Of a DNA stretch of 64,000 nucleotides, positions 55,228 through 64,000 are shown piece after piece (position 1 is the stretch's first letter; every line of letters starts with the position of its first letter). The position numbers were made by a program, and so were the translations under genes. Under the pieces are notes generated by a model. That model was not told the origin of the DNA. It ran no database searches and saw nothing but the letters and a program-made list of their open reading frames with translations. Source of the DNA: Cladopsammia gracilis (lineage: Eukaryota; Cnidaria; Anthozoa; Scleractinia; Dendrophylliidae). The stretch spans positions 306,001 through 370,000 of the forward strand of contig JAJGOT010000291.1 of the NCBI GenBank assembly GCA_022457155.1, read 5' to 3'.

Positions 55228-55704
55228 AAACGGAGTTTCCACTGAGTGAAGGGAGTACATCTGGGCATTAGACACAAACATTTGAACATCTCATAAGCCG
55301 GACCACCCAAAATGCAAAGCCAAGGTGGATGCTGCTTACGGGAGGTGGTCGCTTTCAAAAAGGCCAGATCACTCAATGGGGGTCTTAACTTTGACTCATA
55401 TGGACCTGCAGTTATTTCAATGCCGAAAGCATCTAGGGACGGACGATTTTATTTTTGAGGGGGGGGTGAGCAATTACCAAAAAGAAAATCATGCACAGCG
55501 AGCTAAAAGAAAAAAGTATCGAACAATCCCGAAAAAAATTCTTGCGCAACCTCAAGACGGAAAAAAAAAATAATTTTGCCTAAAAAAATTGCCCAACCCC
55601 CCTCCCTCACCCGACGTAAATAAAATGGTCCGCCCCTTCGTTGTATCAATAAAAACGCGAGTCTGTCTTGTTAACTTTTGAACGTCTAGTAGATTAATTC
55701 TAAA
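55228..55704. other. Intergenic spacer
   Basis: No gene is supported. A G-run near 55457 and a C-rich patch near 55595 are the only notable features. The plus-strand frame at 55325-55573 has no recognisable domain. Confidence 0.45.
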
Positions 55705-55808
55705 ACAATTAGATTATTCGCTCTTGATTTCTGTGCGTAATAGTTGATTCGGGCTTCGCCCTCATCAACTATCACGCGATAGAAATCTCAAGCTCATAAT
55801 CTAATCGT
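55705..55808. mobile_element. ~104-bp palindromic MITE
   Basis: ACAATTAGATTATTCGCTC against GAGCTCATAATCTAATCGTT-like ends. The centre TTGATTCGGGCTTCGCCCTC folds on itself and GTTGAT/ATCAAC pair around it. Confidence 0.75.
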
Positions 55809-55918
55809 TAATTATTGGAGTTGTATTGTAGCACATTATTCAGTTTGCGTCTGCAGTGCCTTCGACATATGGGCGAACGGTCGCATGCTAGAGGTTAAAA
55901 AAAGACTCGTATGAGCCA

Positions 55919-56135
55919 ACTCGTGAATACAAAACGCTCAAAATAAAAGATTCTGCAGACCTTCGGACGCTCGCCTCTCATAGGCGTTTTGCTCCACTGA
56001 TCCGCTGAGTCCAACTCCATCCCCATGGTAAGGCAGGTGACCATAACATATCGTGGGCTTAATGTTTACAGCCGATCGAGTGAAATTTTTACCGAAATGC
56101 TATGACTCGTTCAACGCATCGCGTATTCACGAGTT
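55919..56135 (+). mobile_element. GTGAATAC-family MITE, copy 2
   Basis: AACTCGTGAATAC to GTATTCACGAGTT, with ACCTTCGGACGCTC, TAGGCGTTTTGCTCC and GTGGGCTTAATGTTTACAGC inside. Shorter than copy 1 because it lacks the internal duplication. Confidence 0.85.
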
Positions 56136-56188
56136 AAAAGCAGTAGAAACTTCACATCACCAGCGTTAGTCTGTCCAGGCGTTCAGAT

Positions 56189-57393
56189 AGTGGGGAGCGA
56201 AGGTAGGCGGCGCGCAGAAGAAGTATCCTCATCCCTTACCCCAGGACATTATTTCCATGCCACTTTTAGGGCGACGCTTGATATGTGTCTCTCTCGTGAG
56301 GCTAGAGTTTAGCCGCCTGTGGGTAGGGCTGTCCACAAGGTGCTCGGCAACTTTTGGGCAACTTTTTCGATTTCGGGCAACTTTTCCAATTTTGGGCAAC
56401 TTTTCCAATTTTGGGCAACTTTACCAATTTCAGGCAACTTCTTCCTTTCTAAGACAATACCACCAATTAATACAAACCAACAGGCATATTAAGCACTAAG
56501 TGTTTTTTTTTTTTTTTTTTTTTTGCTTTTGGTCACAACCGTCACATGCAGTACAGGTTTGTTAACAGTACTTAGTAAGTGCACGTTGCGGAATGTGGAG
56601 CATTGGTTTGCCTGTGGTTATTAAAAAGGCGATTCAGGTGGTCAGCGGTGGGTGGATCTTTTTAAATTCAAAATGGCGGACAATGGCGGTGCCTCATCAC
56701 ATGCTCGAGTGCCTCTGAAGATTTTAAAAATCCTTTGGGTGCCAGACTGAGTACTCCACATAAGGCTAACATTTTCCGAGAAAGAAAAGTGCAGACTAAC
56801 CCCGCTAGCATGTCAAAATTTATTTATTTTTTTATTAACTAATATTTTAATAGGATGCCCTTTCATTACATGATTTTCAAAGAGGTCCTACAAAATATAA
56901 TCAATTATCTAAACACATAAATTAATAAATATAAATTTAAAGTCGAGGCCAAACGTGTTACGGGGCAAAACAGTTGTTGTAAAAGTTAGTTTTAAAAGAA
57001 GCGCTAGTAGTACTGTTTCTTACATATAAGGCTTGAGAGTTCCAGTCTTTAAGATTGACTGTTTGGTTAAGTGATATTGGAAGAAAATGAGAAATTTAGC
57101 AAGTTGTTAAAAGCTCAGGAGTCAAGGAACAGTGAAAAATGGTTCTTTGGTTGGGTAATTAGCAACTTCTCATTGCAAATATGAAAACGAACATTTTGGA
57201 AGATTTTGGAGCAACATTTGAGCAACTTTTAGAATGCTTGAGCAACTTTTGAGCAACTTTATTAGTAATTTTGAGCATATTTTTAACAATTTGAAGCACC
57301 TTGTGGACAGCCCGGTAGGTGGGGCCGGGTAGCAGCTAGGGGGCGCCCATACCCCTTCTGCGCGCCGCTTATTCTCAGTTTGCTCTCCACTCT
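56189..57393. mobile_element. Outer MITE split by a nested TIR element
   Basis: AGTGGGGAGCGAA and GCGGCGCGCAGAAG at the left are mirrored by CTTCTGCGCGCCGC and TTGCTCTCCACT at the right. The 988-bp element at 56326-57313 sits between. Confidence 0.75.
56326..57313. mobile_element. 988-bp non-autonomous TIR element
   Basis: GGGCTGTCCACAAGGTGCT at the left is exactly mirrored at the right by AGCACCTTGTGGACAGCCC. Subterminal TTGGGCAACTTTTCCAAT tandem repeats (56350-56430) and inverted GAGCAACTTTT repeats (57205-57260) lie just inside. A T-run is at 56503-56524. No transposase. Confidence 0.85.
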
Positions 57394-58298
57394 CCGAAGA
57401 CAAGACAAGACAAGATGATTTATTCAACTCAGCTCAGTTTTAAGAGAAGAAGAACGCTGGGAACAGACTAGTAAGACGTTTGTATTTTGTTTGTTCTTTA
57501 TCTTGGCTTCAAGATTGAATTTCTGTCCTCAGTATGTGTCCTTCGATCAGTCTCGATCAACGAAGGAGTTCGCAGGCATCATTCATTAAAAAAAATATTT
57601 CGCAAGTAAATAGCGTTTATGGGGGTAAATCGAAGGAGAAAGAGGATTGAAGCAATATACAGTACGAACAAGATAAAATCGCCTTATGAAATGGAAAATT
57701 GTGACCTTTTTGTATCATTATTATTACGCTTTGCTCACGCTTGTGTTCAGATTTGTTTTTGGTGGTTTTTTTTGTCTTTTGTTAGTACGCTTGTATAATT
57801 GATTGAAATAGTAGTTTGAAGTCTCCATAAAAATTTCAAAAGAATGAAACGCATCAAACAGAGGTTGTGTTAATCATAAAAGCACCTCAGTCGTGGTATA
57901 AATGTTGTTATTACGTGCAAGGTCTTTCTATTTCGCGCTTCTGGATTCGTTCGTTGAAAGAGCGTGCAAAAAGAATCGCGTCAAATCTGTAGTGTGCTTT
58001 TCAGCGATTGGCTCTAGTTCCTAATCCATATTCATGTAAAATTGTAGAATTTGCCAGAAAGTTAGCACGGTCGTAGATGAGTCAGGACGCTGAGATGTAA
58101 GGATGGCGTCCTTCTTCTCTTAAATTAGGAAGTCACACGGAGGGATTAAAACGAAATGAAGTGAGTCGTCAACTGGCATGTACATGTACACAACGGAAGG
58201 TGAGGCCAGTAATGGTTTTGGACATTATTGTTTAAATGTTGTCCCGAAGACGCGGAGACTTATAACTTATCAATGTTGTCCTTTCCTTACATTTATAG
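57394..58298. other. Intergenic stretch before a possible exon
   Basis: ACAAGACAAGACAAG short repeat at about 57400; otherwise no repeat or gene recognised. It could include promoter sequence for the exon that follows. Confidence 0.4.
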
Positions 58299-58372
58299 AA
58301 CTTACACGAGGACTGAACAAACAAGATATGAATCGCCGGAGTAAAGAAGTCTTCAAACCAGTTCAAACGAAG
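58299..58372 (+). CDS. Possible first coding exon, MNRRSKEVF...
   Basis: The acceptor TTACATTTATAG precedes 58299 and the donor AAG/GTGAGC follows 58372. An ATG at 58328 opens 15 codons (MNRRSKEVFKPVQTK) that end in phase 0 at the donor. It would be the 5' end of a plus-strand gene continuing beyond the window, or an internal exon if the upstream in-frame residues (ELTRGLNKQD) are also used. No downstream partner exon was found in the window. Confidence 0.35.
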
Positions 58373-59149
58373 GTGAGCCCTTGTTTCAGACATTAGAGTT
58401 TAAATTTTGTCCCATTAACTTAAATAACATTCAAAGTGTTGTTCGAAAGAATTACCACGTGTTTCTAGAACGTCCGTGCTTGGCTTCATTTGTTAAACAT
58501 AACTGCCACAATATGTTACTTCCAATGCAAGCTGGACCAGCGCTGAAATAAAGATTCTTGGTTGCCAAAAAACAACAGAAATAATTAAGAGAAAAGTTTG
58601 GCTTCTCAATTGGAATCCGTCTACGCCTATTAACTTTGTAGAAGCAGCGTCGTTATTTAGTTGTACGGACAATGTTGAACTTTAAATTTTGTGTTGTAAC
58701 GTTCGGTTTTCACTAGCGGCGCAAGCACAAGGACAAATGCTTTTATTTGCTGTGACTAACGTTTGCATTTGGTACTTTTCATGATTCTTGTGTATATGTT
58801 TATAGTTGGCTTTCTGTCTTATGGAAACTACGAAGAAAATTAGCATATTCTCACCAATTATATCATATTTGTTTTCAGAATAACTAACACAGTGATGCGA
58901 AAAGAGGAGGGAAGAACCTTCAGAGAACAGGCAAGATGGGATCATCGGAGTCGGGAAGAAATGCGACAAAGATAAGATGTTTTTTTAAATTTAACATTAA
59001 AGTAACCAAAAATGGTGGCTGACCAAATTCAGTAGTGTTCTGGTAGAAGATTTATCAATTGTGTTGGTGAAGTCTAGAAAAAGACCAATTCATACAGAAC
59101 CACCTATAAGAGTCGCAGGCCGATAATAAACAATTAGGAACGTACTGCT
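58373..59149. other. Intergenic or intronic stretch
   Basis: No recognised repeat or gene. The minus-strand frame at 58682-58969 lacks protein features. Confidence 0.4.
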
Positions 59150-61090
59150 CAACAGCTGTCATTTCAGAAGTTAGTTATTCATTACAAGAAAGCTTGACTT
59201 GTAGGATTTCATCTACCTTGCACAACGCAATAGTAGCACAGAAAAGTATCGCTCAGTAGCTCTCATTTCAATGGTCACACTTCAGGATTTCTTCCACAGA
59301 CTCAAAAGATCTGAAAAGGTAGAGCATGATAAACACTCAGTACCACAGGAAAATACTACTCAGTAGCTTTCATTTGAATGATCACACTTCGAAAGTTGGA
59401 ATGACCACCTTGCACAGGATAATAAACAGAACTAAAGGAAAATACTGCTCAGGAGCTTTTATTCGAATGGTCACACTTTAGAATTTATCCACAGACTCCA
59501 ACGTTAAAAACCACTTAGAACAGCATAAGAAAAAGCACCCCCACAGGGAAGCACTGCTCAGTAGCATACGTGTCATCAGTCCCATCGCACACACAAGGAT
59601 TTCATGATCCGTAAACTCAAGTTAGAACCACCATGTACATCATAACAAACAGTACCACAGGAAAGTACTGCTCAATAGCTTTCATTTGAATGGTCACACA
59701 TTAGAATTTCATCCACAGACTCAAAAGTTAGAACCACCTTGTACAACATAATAAACAGTGCCACAGGAAAGTACTGCTCAATAGCTTTCATTTGAATGGT
59801 CGCACTTTAGAATTTCATCCACAGACTCAAACATTAGCACCACCTTATACAGCATAATAAACAGCACCACAGGAAAGTACTGCTCAATAACTTTCATCCA
59901 GGCTCAAAAGTTAGAACCACTTTTTACAGCATAATCAACAGTACCACAGGAAAGTACTGCTCAATACATGTAGCTTTCATTTGAATGGTCACACATGAGA
60001 ATTTCATCAAGACTCAAAAGTTAGAACCACCTTTAACAGCATAATCAACAATACCAAAGGAAAGTACTGCTCAGTAGCATACGTATCATTAGTCATCGGA
60101 CACAAGGATTTCATGATCCGCAAACTTAAAAGTTAGAACCACCTTGTACGGCATAATCAACAGTACCACAGGAAAGTACTGCTCAATAGCTTTTATTTGA
60201 ATGGTCACACTTGAGAATTTCATCTAGAATCAAAACTTAGAACCACCATGTACAGTATAATAAACAGTATCACAGGAAAGTACTGCTCAAAAGCTTCCAT
60301 CTGAATGGTCACACTTAGGCCCGGTTCAGACGCCGAACTTTTCATGAGCCGAACCTAATACCTTGAATTAAGTACATGAAAAGTTCGGCGTCTGAATCAG
60401 TTAAGAACAGCTATTTGAAATTGGAACGGCTCAGCCGTTCTTTCCGCCTGGCTCAGCCGGGAATTTCGGCTTTGGAACGGCTTTGATTCAGACGCCGAAC
60501 TTTTCATGAGCCGAACCTAATGCATAAGTTATTGTAACGACTGGTGCATGTTCTGACATCTTTGCCTGAAAATCGCTGACCTTTCGATTTGTTTCTCTTC
60601 AAACTGAATTAAGTTCGGCTAATTAAGTTCGGCGTCTGTATCAACAGGCGTACTTTTGTTAATTTGGGTCGGTCCAAATTCGAATTAAGTTCGGCTCATG
60701 AAAAGTTCGGCGTCTGAACCGGGCCTTAAGAATTTCATCCACACACTCAAACACTCAAACACTCAAACTCAGACTCAGACACCTTGTACAGCATAATCAA
60801 CAGCACCACAGGAAAATACTGCTCAATAGCTGTCATTTGAGTGGTCACACTTTAGGATTTCATCCACAGACTCAAAAGTTAGAACCACCATGTACAGCAT
60901 ATAAACAGTACCACAGGAAAGTACCTCTCAATAGCTTTCATTTTAATGGTCACACTTTAGGATTTCATTCACAGACTCAAAAGTTAGAACCACCATGTAC
61001 AGCATAATAAACAGTACCATAGGAAAGTACTGCTCAGTAGCTTTCATCTGAATGTTCACACTTTAGGACTTTATCCAGACACTTTTTCCA
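59150..61090 (+). repeat. ~106-bp minisatellite array
   Basis: GAAAGTACTGCTCAATAG recurs with a main period of 106 (59661, 59767, 59873). Each unit carries TTTCATTTGAATGGTCACAC, a (T)TTCATCCACAGACTC phrase and AGTTAGAACCACC. About 17-18 units are present, some with deletions. A Harbinger-like MITE interrupts it at 60317-60727. Confidence 0.9.
60317..60727. mobile_element. Harbinger-like MITE inside the minisatellite
   Basis: GGCCCGGTTCAGACGCCGAA at the left and TTCGGCGTCTGAACCGGGCC at the right, flanked on both sides by TTA. The flanking array text resumes as CACTTA(...)AGAATTTC, so the insertion point is clean. A 3-bp TTA duplication is the PIF/Harbinger hallmark. Confidence 0.88.
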
Positions 61091-61745
61091 TCAACATGAA
61101 CACGAGATCACAAAGCTCAGATCCTTTGGTTACCATAGTTACAATTTCTGTTGGTGACGCAAGAAAGTGACGTTTTAAAGGTGCCGCTGTTAGGTTATGA
61201 AAACGCATATTGCATTGCAAATCACTGGTGTTTTTTATCAAACACGACGCAAAAAGTTGTAGCTTGTTAACAAAGATAAGAAGCAATTTTTAAGAATTCG
61301 AAAATTACTTCAATTTATTTTAGTTATCGTAGCCAAAAGTTAACGGTGCGAAGAAATTGTTGATGTGCAGGATTCATGAAGTAATGACTGACACTGCCAC
61401 CTTAAAGTTCACTCGTTTGCGTCATCAAAGGTTAATAAGTTCAAGAGATTACAGACTTTTTCAATTGAAACTACATTTTCAAATTAAATTTTTTTTTCTA
61501 AAAAGCAAAGAAGATAATTTATCGTTAATTTGATTGTAAGAAAAGTGACAAAATCACGGCTTTTTTGGCATAAAGGATGGTAAGAAATTTTCATATCGAA
61601 AGGGTCTATGTTCTCTTGCCTTGATAACTTGCATGTAGTTTATAAAACTCAAATGTCTGGTTTGGGGAAAGCGGGTATTTCCAGTTAGATGGGCTAGTAG
61701 TTATACAGACCACAAAAACAACAAGGATCTGGTTTTTAAAATCGT
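61091..61745. other. Spacer between array and dispersed repeats
   Basis: AT-rich; no gene or known repeat recognised. Confidence 0.4.
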
Positions 61746-62594
61746 TCTTCTGATTGCTAAACTTCTAAAATGGCGAGAAGTACTTTACTGAAGTTATTTC
61801 GGCTAAAAACTGGTTTTCCATTGTTGATTTTTCCTGCGAAAATGGCGCTGCAAAGGATAATCACGGTTTGTCTTAGAAATTAATGGACTATGCTTTGGCG
61901 TGCAGTTCTTCTCATTTTCTTACTCGTGGCGTAAATAAACATATAGCTAAGCATATAGAAATTGAGGCACGAAAATGTCTAAAAACAAGTATTTCGTTTT
62001 GAAAATTCTCACACGGGCTGATACTTTTTTAAAGTTGTTTTAGCTGAAAACTCATCATATGTTCCATTGTTAGTCATTAAGAGTCATTATACCAAAAGGC
62101 ATTGCAAAAGATAAGGTTTCTTTTCTTTGGAAGTTGAGCTCTTTTCATGCAATTTACTTACTTACCATGTGATTTTGGAGCTAAATGTTTTACAATTGAG
62201 GCAACAGGGTTTCGAAAAAGGTTTGGCTAGTTTCTAAAACTCTTAAACGAGCTTATTTAAGTAATCTTCACATAAGAACTATAGTAAACTTCATTGTTCT
62301 GCGGCATTGGCTCTTTCCCACATAGAATGTCTTTGATTTCAAGAATAGACGAAGGGGCTGATGGTTCATAATTATATTTCGTTATAAAAGTACAGAAAAT
62401 CCATTTGCGTCAAATAAATTTTAGGAAATGTTCGTGCTTAACCAATCAGAATAGCAGAAGACAAAAGCTACTAATTTTGCTTCTTTGATGAAGTTCCCCA
62501 AATACAATATCTTTTAAAAATTGCATGTTGTGCGATTGGGTCTCAAAATACTTGAAACCTTAAAAAAATTAGACTTAATAATGCACCTTGAACC
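61746..62594 (+). repeat. Diverged dispersed-repeat units
   Basis: TTTAGCTGAAAACTCAT, CATTGTTA, CCAAAA(T/G)GGC, GCAAAAGATAA and CTCTTTTCATGCAATTT recur in order near 61795, 62040 and again at 63290 and 63560, units of roughly 250-350 bases with low identity. The part 62260-62594 matches 38174-38615 inverted. Confidence 0.65.
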
Positions 62595-62599
62595 TTTAA

Positions 62600-63141
62600 G
62601 TGTATATGACAGTGATTTTTTTATTTGCTTGATCGAATCTACATGATGTCCTGATGAGAAAATGGAAACAAATTTTTCGATATCGATTTTTCTTCTCCGC
62701 GTTTTAGCCGTCTAAACACGTGAAATTTCACTTCCGGTGTGTTACAAAACCGCGCACGAAGAAAGACTGGAAATAGTCCGCTGTGACGTCAATACGGGAA
62801 TGCCAGTGTCGCGGTTTCTCTGTTCTTCCGTTTTTTGGTGCGTGTTGCTACAACCATAGACAACACACCTTAATAGAACCATGTTTCTTCCTCAGGGCGC
62901 ACCAAAAAATGTGAGGAACCAAGAAACCTCGACACCGGCATTCCCGTATTGACGTCACAGCGGACTATTTCCAGTCTTTCTTCTTGCGCGGTTTTGTAAC
63001 ACACCGGAAGTGAAATTTCACGTGTTTAGACGGCTAAAACGCGGAGAAGAAAAATCAATATCTAATTTTTTTTTCCATTTTCTTATCAGGACATCATGTA
63101 GATTCGATCAAGGAAATTAAAAAAATCACTGTCATATACAC
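62600..63141. mobile_element. 542-bp near-perfect palindromic (foldback) element
   Basis: Arms 62600-~62850 and ~62895-63141 are inverted copies with very few differences (GTGTATATGACAGTGATTTT against AATCACTGTCATATACAC). TTTAA stands at both flanks (62595-62599 and 63142-63146). A related locus at 38174-38615 is empty at the same point. No coding capacity. Confidence 0.9.
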
Positions 63142-63146
63142 TTTAA

Positions 63147-64000
63147 CTTTATAGCGGTTTTTGAGTCTGGGCCAATGAGATCACTAGTTGAAACAATGAA
63201 AAATGTTGAAATTCCATCGTGCGTTGCCGTTCAGCACTATCCTTCTTATGCGGATCATTACTTAAGTACTTTTTTTGAAGTTGTTTTAGCTTAAAATTCA
63301 TCATGTTTCCATCGTTAAGAGTCGGCATTGTACCAAAAAAGCAGAAAAAGATAACTAAGGTTTCTTTTCTTTTGAAGTGGGGCTCCATTTTCCTTTCCGT
63401 GTAATTTTACTTTCCGTGTAATTTTACTTTCCGTGTAATTTTACTTTCCGTGTAATTTTACTTTCCGTGTAATTAAGGCGCTGAAGGGTTCCAAAACAAG
63501 TATCTCGTTTCGAAAGTTTTTCTCGCTTCTAAAACTCTAAAAGAGGATGTGAAGATGCTTTGGCTGAAAACTCATTTTGCATTGTTAATACCAAAATGGC
63601 ACCGCAAAAGATAAAATTTTCTTTTATTAGGAGTGGAGTTCTTTTCATGCAATTTTCTCACTTGATGTAAATGAAGAACAAATTTTGCGAAATTACTTTT
63701 ACTGAAAACTCGGTATTTTTTTAAGTAACAATGCGTGTGAGAACTAGGCAATCCTCTATTGTTCTGCGGCATTTCGCTTTCCCCACATACGATTGTTTAG
63801 AATACATCAACCTATGGATAACACGTTTTTGAAATAAAATGTACTGAAACTTTATTTTAAAACGAGATTTCTTTTGTGTTACAAGAATTTATCCAATCAT
63901 GAGACTCCAAAACAATGGCCAAGAAAGGCTTCTAATTTTCCATGTTTCCCACATAGAAATTTTGCTGCATTAAAACTCAGAATAGTTTTCACTAAAAGGG
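63147..64000 (+). repeat. Continuation and second copy of the dispersed repeat
   Basis: 63147-63250 continues the copy interrupted by the palindrome. From about 63540 a second diverged copy begins, with TTCTGCGGCATTTCGCTTTC near 63755 corresponding to TTCTGCGGCATTGGCTCTTT near 62298. No gene is seen to the window end. Confidence 0.65.
63394..63475 (+). repeat. 17-bp tandem repeat, five units
   Basis: TTTCCGTGTAATTTTAC at 63394, 63411, 63428, 63445 and 63462 (the last incomplete), essentially identical. Confidence 0.97.

Noticed and set aside
59150..61090. CRISPR array
   Set aside because: Units are about 106 bp of mostly conserved sequence without short direct repeats separated by unique spacers, and the genome is eukaryotic; it is a minisatellite.

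Overview
The window looks like nuclear DNA of an invertebrate metazoan, most likely an anthozoan cnidarian such as a stony coral. It is AT-rich, with spliced genes whose small exons sit in long introns full of short palindromic DNA transposons. It carries an Academ-type transposon, a LINE remnant and tRNA-derived SINE pieces, and its best-recognised gene is a ciliary tectonic. The assignment to a coral is inference. No bacterial, organellar or viral features were seen.

Layout. 0-5 kb: no convincing gene; nested MITEs, a 41-bp tandem repeat and GTTGAAC-rich repeats. 5.1-11.8 kb: a DNA transposon of about 6.7 kb with long terminal inverted repeats and one four-exon gene for an XPG/PIN-type nuclease protein with a C-terminal CXC cysteine cluster (Academ-like), damaged by six lesions. 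11.9-19 kb: gene-poor, with a diverged segmental duplication and a ~170-bp tandem repeat family. 19.1-22.9 kb: a complete four-coding-exon gene for a secreted CAP-superfamily protein, its introns holding several mobile elements. 23.0-24.2 kb: a 5'-truncated LINE. 24.6-25.8 kb: nested MITEs. 27.0-28.3 kb and 30.9-32.2 kb: two small minus-strand genes reconstructed here from splice signals (152 aa with a terminal Cys cluster, and 144 aa of coiled-coil type); neither was recognised. 33.4-54.4 kb: a plus-strand tectonic gene of about 17 coding exons over 21 kb, running from a signal peptide to a C-terminal membrane segment. 54.4-64 kb: intergenic repeats, including nested TIR elements, a ~2-kb minisatellite and a 542-bp near-perfect palindrome with a visible target-site duplication. 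One possible first coding exon lies at 58.3 kb.

How the parts relate. The coiled-coil gene and the tectonic gene are divergent, with start codons 1.25 kb apart. Tectonics act in the ciliary transition zone. Most of the remaining sequence is mobile-element debris; one MITE family carrying CCAAT boxes and E2F-like sites occurs at least seven times. Exon boundaries were read by hand from GT/AG signals, phase continuity and protein sense, and have no transcript support here.
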